Positions 27,912 through 37,691 of a DNA stretch of 64,000 nt are shown piece after piece. A program made the position numbers and the translations under genes. How positions within the stretch are numbered: position 1 is the stretch's first letter; every line of letters begins with the position of its first letter. The notes under the pieces are model-generated. The model saw only the letters and a program-made list of their open reading frames with translations, searched no databases and was not told the origin of the DNA. Source of the stretch: Candidatus Latescibacterota bacterium (lineage in GTDB: Bacteria; Latescibacterota; UBA2968; GCA-2709665); NCBI GenBank assembly GCA_021295655.1, contig JAGWBX010000012.1:656-64655 (forward strand). The letters run 5' to 3'.

Positions 27912-29831
27912 GTGGTGATGGCATCCATCAGACGTTACGACATACCGCATAGCAGGCTGCCCTTCATCAATGCCGAGGTGGAGCAGGTTGTTTTCGAGGG
28001 TGCGGACCATCTGGTCAGCAGTGTCTGGGGCGGGAGTACGGGGGGCAGGATCTACTTCTGGAATCCTGACACAGGATCAAGAGGTATGCGGAAACTTCCG
28101 GAAGGAATACCGGGCGCCTATATGTTGAGGGCTGCCGCCGACGGTTGCCTCTATCTTGGCTGCGGAAACGGAGATCTGATCCGGTACGACCCTGTTGCCG
28201 ATCGTTTCGAAGTCCTGGTAACGGGCGAATTGAAGTCCATCACGTGGGGCGGCTGTGTGACGGACCGGTATGCGATCTGGGAGGCATCCCCGGGCGACGT
28301 GGGGGTGTACGACTGGCTGGAGTCCAGGCTGGTGAAGGTTTTTCGGCCCATCGACACGGAATACCCGACCGCGCTCTATAGCCACAACGTCGTGGAGGCG
28401 CCGGACGGCCGGGTCCTTCTCGCCATCGACGTGCCGCAGGCACGGTTTGTATTGCTGAACCTTGAAACGATGACTGCGGAATCCCACACTCCAGATAACA
28501 TCCGGGGCGCAGGTTCCACGTCAGATGCCCTTTTTTGGGACAACGGGACCCTTGCGGCGTTTGTTCGTGGCGAACTCCATTTCATGACGTATCCCGGCTT
28601 TGAATTAATGCAGCGGATCGCGTGGACCGGGCAAGGGAGTCTCGGCGGAAAGGCCTGTGTTGTGGACGGCCGACTCTATGCGTACGGCGCTGCTGACGAC
28701 GCGCTATATGTACTGGACCGAGAGGCTGAAGAGTGGGAGGTTGCCGCGCCCGGGTGGTCGGACGGAGGTCCGGCAACCCTGCATCCGTGGGGCGACGCCA
28801 ACGTGTGCGGCGTGACGCTGTCCGGTTTGGCGCTCCGTTACGATACAAGGACGGGCCGAACGGACCGCATCGACCTGGAATCCACCGGTCCCATGGCCGC
28901 GCATGCCTTGTGCCCGGTCCCGGACAGAAAGATAATCGTTGGCGCGCCGTTCATCAACCAGCGGTTCTGGGTTGTCGACATGGAAACGGGAGACGGGGAG
29001 GACTGCGGCAGGGCCGCGCCTGGCGGCGGGCAGATCAACCAGATCATCTGGGAGCCGCTCACCCGGCGGGTGCTCCAGAGCAGCTATACCACGTCCAGCG
29101 TCACGTCGTTTGACCCGGAAGCCTTGGCGGACTGGCCGAACAATCCGCGGGTGCTTGCCAGCGCACAGCAGGAAGGGCAGATGAGACCCACGGGCCTGGT
29201 CCACGACGGCCGATACGTCTGGATGGCCACCAGCCCTGAATACGGGCACCTGGGCGGCGCGCTCAGCCGCATCGATCCCCTAACCTGCGAAATCCGTATC
29301 TGGCGGCATCTTGTGCAGGACCAGAAGGTCAATTCCGTGCAGATCGATTCGAACCGGCGCAGGGTCTTCTGCGGGACCGAAATCTACGCCGATGCAAATT
29401 CCGCACCGCCAACTCAGACCACCGGCCGCCTGCTGTCATTCGATATGGACAGTCTGACGATCGACCGGACGCAGGCCATTCACGACGGTGAGGGCGCCGC
29501 CAGGGTGCTCGTCGTCATCGCGTCGGGGGAGGTGCTTGCGTCACAGCGGGGTCGATTCTACATCTGGAATGCGCGGGAAGGCGATCTGCGCGATCTTGGC
29601 CCGGCGCCGCCGGGATGTCGTGAGGTGATTCGTGACGAGGCGGACGACCGGTTGTGGACGTCTGCCCGGGATAGGGTCGGCCAATTGCAAGTCCACGATG
29701 AGCACGTCGAATTCGTACCCCTTCTCGACGGGAAGGGAGAGCATCTCCGGATCGTGGACCGCACGCTCTATTTTGCCGATGGATTCGAGATTTGCCAGGT
29801 GGACCTGCGTGACTTTGAGAGTTCGCGGTAG
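27912..29831 (+). CDS. Beta-propeller (WD40/PQQ-like) protein of unknown function
   Basis: Repeated propeller-type blades (GRIYFWNPDTG, GDLIRYDPVADRFE, LSFDMDSLTID, GRFYIWNAREGDLRDLG). Confidence 0.65.
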   Translation: MVMASIRRYDIPHSRLPFINAEVEQVVFEGADHLVSSVWGGSTGGRIYFWNPDTGSRGMRKLPEGIPGAYMLRAAADGCLYLGCGNGDLIRYDPVADRFEVLVTGELKSITWGGCVTDRYAIWEASPGDVGVYDWLESRLVKVFRPIDTEYPTALYSHNVVEAPDGRVLLAIDVPQARFVLLNLETMTAESHTPDNIRGAGSTSDALFWDNGTLAAFVRGELHFMTYPGFELMQRIAWTGQGSLGGKACVVDGRLYAYGAADDALYVLDREAEEWEVAAPGWSDGGPATLHPWGDANVCGVTLSGLALRYDTRTGRTDRIDLESTGPMAAHALCPVPDRKIIVGAPFINQRFWVVDMETGDGEDCGRAAPGGGQINQIIWEPLTRRVLQSSYTTSSVTSFDPEALADWPNNPRVLASAQQEGQMRPTGLVHDGRYVWMATSPEYGHLGGALSRIDPLTCEIRIWRHLVQDQKVNSVQIDSNRRRVFCGTEIYADANSAPPTQTTGRLLSFDMDSLTIDRTQAIHDGEGAARVLVVIASGEVLASQRGRFYIWNAREGDLRDLGPAPPGCREVIRDEADDRLWTSARDRVGQLQVHDEHVEFVPLLDGKGEHLRIVDRTLYFADGFEICQVDLRDFESSR

Positions 29832-29974
29832 AAGACTTGCGAAGCAGGGTGTGAGCACGTATATTTAATGATCGGGACGTGCCGTGTCATTTGAATCCGG
29901 GTCTCCGGTAAAAGGTCCCACCGAAAGACGTTTCCGGGTTGATGTGAAGCAGGACACGAGAAGGGTTTTCGTTT

Positions 29975-30412
29975 ATGGCAATTGAGCAGACTTTGCCGTC
30001 CGACGCTAAGGCCGGGCTCGACGCCGATCCAGACGCGGTATACCTGGACGTGCGTACCGAAATTGAATTCGCCGCGGGCCACCCTGAGGGCGCTGTCAAT
30101 ATTCCGGTCGCCTTTCAGAGTCCGGCCGGCGGAATGATGCCCAACCCGGATTTTCAGTCCGTGGTGGCGCGTGTGCTGCACCGCGAGACGAAGGTCTACT
30201 GCGGCTGCCAGTCGGGTGTGCGTTCACAGTACGCGGCGGAGATGCTGGAAAAAGCCGGGTATTCGAACGTTGCAAATGTCGTCGGGGGCTTCGGCGGCAA
30301 GGTCAATCCGGGAACCGGAGCGGTGGAAGTCGCCGGATGGCGGGATTCGGGATTGCCGGTATCAACGCAGGTTACGGAACAGAATTCCTACGATGGACAG
30401 AAGGGACGCTGA
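29975..30412 (+). CDS. Rhodanese-like domain protein
   Basis: YLDVRTEIEFAAGHPEGAVNIPV; KVYCGCQSGVRSQYAAEMLEKAGYSNVANVVGGFG. Confidence 0.88.
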   Translation: MAIEQTLPSDAKAGLDADPDAVYLDVRTEIEFAAGHPEGAVNIPVAFQSPAGGMMPNPDFQSVVARVLHRETKVYCGCQSGVRSQYAAEMLEKAGYSNVANVVGGFGGKVNPGTGAVEVAGWRDSGLPVSTQVTEQNSYDGQKGR

Positions 30413-30607
30413 GCGCACGTATGCGTTTCCGGGCGCCAGTCCGAACGGTAACATGACCTGGTTTTCGGGGTGTCCGGGGTGCGTCGCCGACGGTGCGCAG
30501 CCGGTGTTTACCATGGGAATGGGCGGTGTCGCTGCAATGGAGTGGCTTCGCAGGTCGTACGCGGAGCGGTTCGGATGTATCGAACGACGATACGTGGTTC
30601 CATATCA

Positions 30608-30634
30608 GGATGCGCGATTGCGCATCCCTTTTTG
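30608..30634 (+). terminator. Intrinsic terminator
   Basis: GGATGCGC-GATT-GCGCATCC followed by CTTTTTG. Confidence 0.7.
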
Positions 30635-30781
30635 TTTCCAGACTTCATCAACCGCAGCCGCTGTGGTTGCCGGTTCCCGACGTCTGCGGGTCCGGTTCGC
30701 ATACCGGCGGGTTACCCGGGTGGGTACTCATGCATCGTGGCGGGGGCGGCGGCAGTTGCTGCCTGAAAGGGGCAATCTGAG

Positions 30782-31645
30782 TTGGACATCGACTATGACG
30801 CGCCAGCGATTCGGGCGACGGATCTGACCAAGGTCTTCCGGGTGCCCGATAACGAGACCGACAGGGCGAACGGATTTCTCCGCCGATTCAGACGGCGCCG
30901 CAAAGAAATTATGGCCGTGGACCGGGTGGGGTTCGAAGTGAAACGAGGTGAGATCTTCGGGATTCTGGGTCCAAATGGCTCAGGCAAGTCGACCCTGATT
31001 CGCATTCTCTCCACCCTCGTCTTTCCGGACAGTGGCGAGGCGCATGTATTCGGGCTTCACGTTGAAAGGGATGCGATGCGTGTGAAACGTTGCATCAATC
31101 GGGTGTCCGTCGACGCGGCCTTTTTCAAAAAGCTCTCGGCATGGGAAAACCTGAGTTACGCTGCCAGGCTGTACGGAGTTCCGGTACGTGAAGGCCGTCG
31201 TCGAGCCGAGGCGATACTGGCGGAAATGGGCTTCGGCGAAGACCGGATAGACCAGCCTGTGGAGGACCTGTCACGCGGCATGCAGCAGAAAGTTGCCGTT
31301 GCCCGCGCACTTTTTACGTCACCGGTTCTGCTGCTGATGGACGAGCCGACCACGGGATTGGACCCGGTGTCAAAACGGCAGGTGCAGGATTACGTGATGG
31401 GAATTCGGGAGCGCCATGAAGCGACGGTTCTCTTGACAACCCACGACATGGACGAGGCGGAACGTGTGTGCAACCGCGTATCCATTATTCACCACGGGAA
31501 ATTCATCGCCATGGGCACGGTCGACGAGCTGAAGGTACGCGCCGGCTGCGTGGGGGGTAGTCTGGAGGATGTGTTTTTCAAGATGACGGGAATGGATCTT
31601 GCCCACGCCGACCTGGAAGTCGAGGCGGAAGGAGACGGAGAATGA
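30782..31645 (+). CDS. ABC transporter ATP-binding protein (ABC-2 export type)
   Basis: ILGPNGSGKSTLIRILSTL; LSRGMQQKVAVARALFTSPVLLLMDEPTTGLDP; TTG start. Confidence 0.92.
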   Translation: MDIDYDAPAIRATDLTKVFRVPDNETDRANGFLRRFRRRRKEIMAVDRVGFEVKRGEIFGILGPNGSGKSTLIRILSTLVFPDSGEAHVFGLHVERDAMRVKRCINRVSVDAAFFKKLSAWENLSYAARLYGVPVREGRRRAEAILAEMGFGEDRIDQPVEDLSRGMQQKVAVARALFTSPVLLLMDEPTTGLDPVSKRQVQDYVMGIRERHEATVLLTTHDMDEAERVCNRVSIIHHGKFIAMGTVDELKVRAGCVGGSLEDVFFKMTGMDLAHADLEVEAEGDGE

Positions 31646-32460
31646 ACTCGGTGACCGCCGAGATCAAGGCATCGGTAGCCTTTATCGAACGGAATTTCAA
31701 TCTCGCGAGGCGATACGCAAGCTGGGAACTGATTTTTGTTGTCTGGAACGTGGTGCACGCGTTGACGATCGGGTTGATCGGGGTGTATATGGGCGGAGAC
31801 GATCCGGTGAAAGTGCGGGAGGCGGTGCTCTTCCTGATCGTGGGCGCCGTACTCTGGAATTTTCTCCGCCTGCTTTTCTTCGAAGTGGCGGACGCCGTCG
31901 CGTGGGAGCGATGGGAAGGGACCATCGAATACACGTTCATGTCTCCGGTCTACCGACTCACGCACCTCGCGGGGCAATGCATATACGCGATCGTTTACGG
32001 ATTTCTCAGGTCCGGCATCGTCCTCGTATCAGCCGTTTTGTTTTTCGATCTGAGCCTGTCAGATGCGAATCTGACCACGGCGGTCGCCGTTTTGGCAACG
32101 GCCAGTCTCTCGTTCCTCGGCATGGGCCTGATGGCAGCCGTATTTCCGCTTCTTTCTCCCGAGAAAGGCGCACGGGCCACAGACATTTTCGGAACGCTTG
32201 TGCTGCTGATATCAGGAGTCTACTACGACGTGTCGGTACTCCCCGACTGGCTGAGGCCGCTCTCGACCTTTTCGCCGGGAACCTATGCGCTCCGATCCAT
32301 CAGGACGGCCCTGCTCGACAACGCGAGCGTCGCCGATGTACAGGGCGACCTCATCATTCTGACGGTTTCAGGCGTAATCATGGTTCCACTGGGACTGTGG
32401 ATCTTTCACGTGGCCGAGGTGTATGCCAAGCGGACGGGGCGTCTGAAGCGTAGCGGGTGA
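31642..32460 (+). CDS. ABC-2 type transporter permease
   Basis: Overlaps upstream ATPase stop (ATGA); six-TM ABC-2 permease pattern, WERWEGTIEYTFMSPVYRLTHLAGQ. Confidence 0.87.
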   Translation: MNSVTAEIKASVAFIERNFNLARRYASWELIFVVWNVVHALTIGLIGVYMGGDDPVKVREAVLFLIVGAVLWNFLRLLFFEVADAVAWERWEGTIEYTFMSPVYRLTHLAGQCIYAIVYGFLRSGIVLVSAVLFFDLSLSDANLTTAVAVLATASLSFLGMGLMAAVFPLLSPEKGARATDIFGTLVLLISGVYYDVSVLPDWLRPLSTFSPGTYALRSIRTALLDNASVADVQGDLIILTVSGVIMVPLGLWIFHVAEVYAKRTGRLKRSG

Positions 32461-32547
32461 CATCGGCGCGCTGATGAAACAGACGACGGGATTGATCTAC
32501 AAGGGATCGAAAACGGGAACGCCGGTTTCACCGACAGGGCCGGTGTT

Positions 32548-33705
32548 TTGTGTTACATGATCCGGGAGTTGAAGTCCGGGCTGACGCTTTTTCAGGCCGT
32601 GCAGCGAATTCGGAGGGAAAGACAGATCGGAAACCTCCGCAAATCCCAGGATAGGGGAGTCTCCGCGCTGCTCGCGGCCGCGGCAGTCGAATCGCACGAA
32701 CGCGTCCTGGACCTGGGCATGGCCGGGCGCACCGCTGGGCTTGGGCTGAATGCTGCAGGCATCCATTTCGTGGGTTCCGACCTCCGCGAAGTCAGGTGTT
32801 GTGAGAAAACGATCCGGCGCATGGCGCTGGACAATGCGTGCGCCTGGCTCGAAGTCTCGCCGGCGGTTCTCACCGGACCGTGTTTCGACGTGGTTCTCTT
32901 CGCTCCCGCCCGATGGGAGGCCAAGGCACGGGTGTTCGAACTCATCGACGCGGCATTCGGGAAATTGGCCATACACGGACGGTTTCTCCTGGCCGGACGA
33001 AGAAACGCGGGCGTGGAGAGCTATCGGCGCCGGCTGAAGGCAGTATTCGGGCGGGTTGAAACGACATTGTCGAAATCGGGCTTTCGGGTCTACCGGTCGA
33101 GCAGGAGCGCTGCGGAAACCGGTGCGCATCCGGTGGATGCGGCGCATGTTTTCGACGTGGACGATATACCTGGAGGTCCGTACACGTTTGAGGCGTCGTC
33201 GGGCGTCTTTTCGAGCCGGGGACTGGATCCCGGCACCCGGATTCTGATTGAAACGCTCGACGTCAAGTCGGGCGATCGCGTGCTCGACCTGGGCTGCGGA
33301 TACGGCGCGATCGGAATCGCTGCCGCCAGGCGTGCTCTCGAAGTTCAGTTGCTGGATACCAACCTGTTGGCCGTTCGCTGCGCGAGGCGAAATATCGCAC
33401 GTAACGGCGTGGCGAACGCGCGGGTTGCCCTTAGCGACGGTTTCGAAGCCGCTCCGGGGCGGACCTTCGATCTCATCCTGTGCAATGCGCCAACGCATGA
33501 GGGCGCTGAAACGGCACGGCAATTTGTCCAGGGCGCCGCCCGGCATCTCAAATCGAAGGGGAGATTCGCGGTTGTCGCGATGCGACCGGGCCTGTACCTC
33601 AGACAGATGAAGCGCGTGTTCGGCGCTGTGGATCAGCTGGAATCCCGTCAAGGATATACCGTTCTCTTTGCCCGGGACGCAAAGTCGGCCGTCACGGCGG
33701 CTTGA
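32548..33705 (+). CDS. RsmC/RlmG-like tandem-domain methyltransferase
   Basis: N-terminal degenerate MTase domain (GRFLLAGRRNAGVESYRRRLKAVFGRVE), C-terminal DRVLDLGCGYGAIGIAAARR...FDLILCNAPTHEG. Confidence 0.8.
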   Translation: MCYMIRELKSGLTLFQAVQRIRRERQIGNLRKSQDRGVSALLAAAAVESHERVLDLGMAGRTAGLGLNAAGIHFVGSDLREVRCCEKTIRRMALDNACAWLEVSPAVLTGPCFDVVLFAPARWEAKARVFELIDAAFGKLAIHGRFLLAGRRNAGVESYRRRLKAVFGRVETTLSKSGFRVYRSSRSAAETGAHPVDAAHVFDVDDIPGGPYTFEASSGVFSSRGLDPGTRILIETLDVKSGDRVLDLGCGYGAIGIAAARRALEVQLLDTNLLAVRCARRNIARNGVANARVALSDGFEAAPGRTFDLILCNAPTHEGAETARQFVQGAARHLKSKGRFAVVAMRPGLYLRQMKRVFGAVDQLESRQGYTVLFARDAKSAVTAA

Positions 33706-33941
33706 GGGGCCACAGATCGTATGGTTTCGCGCCCGAAAACGGGGTTCTGGCGCGATGCGCCCAAGGGGGAGGCGGACCGCATCGGGCGCCCCGAAAACCC
33801 TTGACAATACGCGCGGAAGGGCTTATCCTTAGCCGCAATCCCGGGACATTTCAAGTGGGTCTGCTACAACCGGGAGATCTACGCAACCCGGAGTGGCGTT
33901 TTCAACGGGCTGCCAAGACATCAGTACAGGAGGAACGAACC

Positions 33942-34811
33942 TTGTATGCGTTCGATTACGTAGCGCCGCAAACAGTAGAAGAAGCCGTCGCCGTACTTTC
34001 CGAAAACGGGTCGGACGCCAGGATGTTGGCGGGCGGATCCGACATTATTGCGCAGTTGAAAGAGGGGCGGCGTGAGGTGAAGGTGCTGGTGGATGTCAAG
34101 AAAATTCCCGCGGCGAACGAACTCGCGTTCAACTCCCGGCAAGGATTGACGATCGGCGCCGGGGTTTCCTGCTGCGACATCTACGAGAACGAGCATGTGG
34201 CGTCGAACTACCCTGCGCTCGTAGATTCGACGGAACTCATCGGATCCATCCAGATCCAGGGGCGGGCGACAATCGGTGGGAACCTGTGTAATGCGTCCCC
34301 TGCTGCGGATACCATTCCAACGCTCATCGTTCTCGGGGCTACCGCGAAAATTGCCGGCCTCGGGGGAGTACGTGAGGTCGCTGTGGAGGACTTCTGCACG
34401 GCGCCGGGGCAAACGGTGCTGCAGGGCGGCGAGTTCCTGGTTTCTCTCCATTTTCCGCCTCCCGCGGCGAACTCCGGGGCGTACTTCCTCCGGTTCATTC
34501 CCCGGAACGAAATGGATATCGCCGTTGTCAACGCCGCGGCCTCCGTCGTATTGGACGCCGGGAAGAACGCGTTTGAGTCCGCCCGGATCGCCGTTGGCGC
34601 CGTCGCGCCGGTCCCGCTTTACCTGCCCGCCGCGGGGGCCGCCCTTGCCGGCAGCGACGTATCGGATCAATCGATCGAAATGGCAGCCGAAATCGCCCGG
34701 CAGTCCGCCAGACCCATTACGGATATGCGTGGGACGATTGAGCAACGGGTTCACCTGGCCGGCGTCCTGACCCGGCGCGCGGTTCGTGGCGCGGTGGAAC
34801 GCGCCAGTTAG
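33942..34811 (+). CDS. FAD-binding subunit of xanthine dehydrogenase/CoxM-like molybdenum hydroxylase
   Basis: TTG start, SD aggagg; ARMLAGGSDIIAQLKEGRR; RATIGGNLCNASPAADTIPTLIVLGA. Confidence 0.92.
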   Translation: MYAFDYVAPQTVEEAVAVLSENGSDARMLAGGSDIIAQLKEGRREVKVLVDVKKIPAANELAFNSRQGLTIGAGVSCCDIYENEHVASNYPALVDSTELIGSIQIQGRATIGGNLCNASPAADTIPTLIVLGATAKIAGLGGVREVAVEDFCTAPGQTVLQGGEFLVSLHFPPPAANSGAYFLRFIPRNEMDIAVVNAAASVVLDAGKNAFESARIAVGAVAPVPLYLPAAGAALAGSDVSDQSIEMAAEIARQSARPITDMRGTIEQRVHLAGVLTRRAVRGAVERAS

Positions 34812-34863
34812 TCAACGTGTCTCGAATCTTCGGATTATTCGCGAAAAAAGGAGTCCGCATAAG

Positions 34864-35346
34864 ATGGCCGGCAAAGTTCATGTCACAACAACGATCAACG
34901 AAGAAGAAACGGAGTTCCTTTGTGAACCCCGGGATACGCTGCTGGACGTGCTTCGCGACAACCTGGGTCTCACCGGCGCTAAAGAGGGTTGTGGCAACGG
35001 CAACTGCGGCGCCTGCAGCGTCATCCTCGACGGACGCGTCATCAATTCCTGTCTCGTCCTGGGCGTCGAGGCTGAGGGATGCGAAATCACGACCATTGAA
35101 GGTGTGGCCACCGCGGAGGGCCTGCATCCGTTGCAGCAGAAGTTCCTGGAACATGCAGCGCTTCAGTGCGGCGTATGCACGCCCGGGTTTATCGTGGCGG
35201 CGAAGGCGCTGCTCGACCGGGAACCGGAACCCGACGAGCATCGGATTCGCCTGTGGCTGGCAGGGAATCTCTGCAGGTGCACCGGATACGACAAGATCGT
35301 CAGAGCGGTGATGGACACAGCCGGAACGATGAAGGAGACGGCCTGA
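34864..35346 (+). CDS. (2Fe-2S)-binding subunit of molybdenum hydroxylase (CoxS/XdhC-like)
   Basis: GAKEGCGNGNCGACSVILDGRVINSCL; QCGVCTPGFIVAAKALL; LAGNLCRCTGYDKIVRAV. Confidence 0.95.
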   Translation: MAGKVHVTTTINEEETEFLCEPRDTLLDVLRDNLGLTGAKEGCGNGNCGACSVILDGRVINSCLVLGVEAEGCEITTIEGVATAEGLHPLQQKFLEHAALQCGVCTPGFIVAAKALLDREPEPDEHRIRLWLAGNLCRCTGYDKIVRAVMDTAGTMKETA

Positions 35347-37625
35347 TGCCAGCTGAGGAGTATCTCGGAATTCAAGAGTACAAGGTACTGGGCACCCGGC
35401 CGATCCGCCACGATGGCGTGGACAAGGTTACGGGTCGGGCCATATACGGAGCCGACGTCCGGATGTCCGGCCTGATCTACGGGAAAGTGCTGCGGAGTCC
35501 TCACGCCCACGCGCGCATCTTGTCCATCAATACCGAAAAGGCCGAAGCGCTCGACGGCGTAAAGGCCATTGCCACCGTCAACGACATTCCCGTACCGGAG
35601 AAGAAGGTGGAGGATTTGGGGGAAGGCGCGGCCAATATGGTGGACCTGCGCGCCAACGTACTGGCCGACGGAAAGGTGGTCTATGACGGCCACGCGGTGG
35701 CGGCCGTGGCCGCAACAAGCGCGCATATTGCGGAGGAGGCGCTTGGGCTGATTCACGTGGATTACGAGGTTCTGGAGCCGCTGCTCGACGTGCGGGAGGC
35801 AATGAATCCGGAATCTCCGCTCCTGCACGAAGCCCTCACCACCGAGTCGCTGGGCGAAGACACCGGAAAGCCAAGCAATATCGCCACGCACTTTCAGCAT
35901 AAGCTGGGGGATATCGAATCGGGCTTCGCGCAGGCCGACGTGGTGATTGAAAAGGAGTTCTTTACCGACACCGTGCACCAGGGATACATCGAACCTCAGA
36001 ATGCCACGGCACTGTGGAACCCCGACGGACGTCTCACCGTCTGGTGCAGCACCCAGGGTTCGTTTACCGTGCGCGAGCAGCTGGCCGGCCTGCTGCAGAT
36101 ATCGCCCGTGAATATCCGGGTCATCCCAACAGAGATAGGCGGGGGATTCGGCGGCAAGATCAGGGTTTACCTGGAACCTGTTGCCGCTGTTCTTTCGAGA
36201 AAGTCCGGCCATCCGGTGAAAATGGTGATGAATCGCGACGAAGTGTTGAAGGCAACCGGCCCCACCCCCGGATCCTACATACGGGTGAAGATGGGGGCCA
36301 CAAACGACGGTAAACTGGTGGCCGCACAGGCCTACCTGGCTTACGAGTCGGGTGGATTCGCCGGAGCATGGGCCGAACCCGGCGCCATGTGCATTTTCGC
36401 TCCGTACGATATCGAGAACGTCGTCATCGACGGGTACAACGTCGTTGTTAACAAGCCGCAGACGATGGCCTATCGGGCGCCAGGCGCCACCAACGCGGCG
36501 TTTGCATCGGAGACCATTGTCGACGAGATCTGCGAGAGGCTTGGCGAGGATCCACTCGAGTTCCGCATGAATAATACGGCAAAAGAAGGTACGCGCAGGG
36601 CTGACGGTCCCGCGTTTCCCCGCATCGGCCACGAGGAAGTGTTAAAGGCGGCGATGACGAGCGATCACTACAACGCGCCCCTGGATGGGAAAAACCGCGG
36701 TCGCGGCGTCGCTTCCGGCTTCTGGTTCAACGTGGGGTTGAAGTCCAGCGCATGTGCGTCTGTGAATACAGACGGCACGGTAAGCCTGGTCGAAGGGTCC
36801 ACCGATATCGGAGGTACGCGAACCTCGGTGGCGATGCAGCTCGCCGAGCCGCTGGGCATCCCCGCGGAAGACGTCAACCCGGTGGTGGCGGACACCGACG
36901 GCGTGGGGGAGACCGACGTGACCGGCGGAAGCCGGGTGACGTTCGCTACGGGCTGGGCGGCCTACAATGCCGCACACGATATCATTGCGCAAATGGTCGA
37001 GCGCGCCGCGAAATACTGGGAGATTTCGCCGGATGACGTGGCATTTGAAGACGGCACGTTCAAATCCAGGTCCGATCCGTCCAAATCCTTGACGTTCAAA
37101 GAACTCGCTGGAAAACTCAATGAAACCGGCGGGCCCGTCGTCGGGCGTGCGACCGTCGATCCGCAGGGCGTGGGCGGCGCATTCTCGCTGATGATCGCGG
37201 ACGTGGAAACCGACCCGGATACGGGAAAGGTGGATATTCTCAGGGTCACCATGGTCCAGGACGCGGGCAAAGCCATCCATCCCGCTTATGTCGAGGGCCA
37301 GATGCAGGGGGGCGCGGCGCAGGGGATCGGTTGGGGACTGAACGAAGAGTACTGGTACAACAACAAGGGTGAGTTGACCAACGCCAGCCTGCTGGATTAC
37401 CGGATGCCAACCTGCCTGGACCTGCCGATGATTGAAACCATCATCGTGGAAGTTCCCAATCCCGGACATCCATACGGCGTGCGCGGCGTGGGAGAGGCGC
37501 CAATTGTGCCGCCGCCGGCCGCACTCGCCAATGCCATCTACCGTGCCGCGGGGATCCGGATGAACGTGTTGCCGATGTCTCCCGGCAATGTCCTTAAAGC
37601 GCTGTGGAATAATAACGGAACATAA
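35346..37625 (+). CDS. Molybdenum hydroxylase large (molybdopterin-binding) subunit, paralogue 1
   Basis: YGADVRMSGLIYGKVLRSPHAHARI; EIGGGFGGKIRVYLEP; AYRAPGATNAAFASE; RGVGEAPIVPPPAALANAI. Confidence 0.94.
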   Translation: MPAEEYLGIQEYKVLGTRPIRHDGVDKVTGRAIYGADVRMSGLIYGKVLRSPHAHARILSINTEKAEALDGVKAIATVNDIPVPEKKVEDLGEGAANMVDLRANVLADGKVVYDGHAVAAVAATSAHIAEEALGLIHVDYEVLEPLLDVREAMNPESPLLHEALTTESLGEDTGKPSNIATHFQHKLGDIESGFAQADVVIEKEFFTDTVHQGYIEPQNATALWNPDGRLTVWCSTQGSFTVREQLAGLLQISPVNIRVIPTEIGGGFGGKIRVYLEPVAAVLSRKSGHPVKMVMNRDEVLKATGPTPGSYIRVKMGATNDGKLVAAQAYLAYESGGFAGAWAEPGAMCIFAPYDIENVVIDGYNVVVNKPQTMAYRAPGATNAAFASETIVDEICERLGEDPLEFRMNNTAKEGTRRADGPAFPRIGHEEVLKAAMTSDHYNAPLDGKNRGRGVASGFWFNVGLKSSACASVNTDGTVSLVEGSTDIGGTRTSVAMQLAEPLGIPAEDVNPVVADTDGVGETDVTGGSRVTFATGWAAYNAAHDIIAQMVERAAKYWEISPDDVAFEDGTFKSRSDPSKSLTFKELAGKLNETGGPVVGRATVDPQGVGGAFSLMIADVETDPDTGKVDILRVTMVQDAGKAIHPAYVEGQMQGGAAQGIGWGLNEEYWYNNKGELTNASLLDYRMPTCLDLPMIETIIVEVPNPGHPYGVRGVGEAPIVPPPAALANAIYRAAGIRMNVLPMSPGNVLKALWNNNGT

Positions 37626-37691
37626 AGAAGAGACCGTGCGCGGGCCCCGCGTCGCTTCCGCCGCGCGCCAATTACCGGAGATTCAATCACA

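Noticed and set aside
30171-30827. Plus-strand 218-aa ORF overlapping rhodanese and the gap
   Set aside because: Out of frame with the rhodanese gene, Arg-rich and without domain signature.
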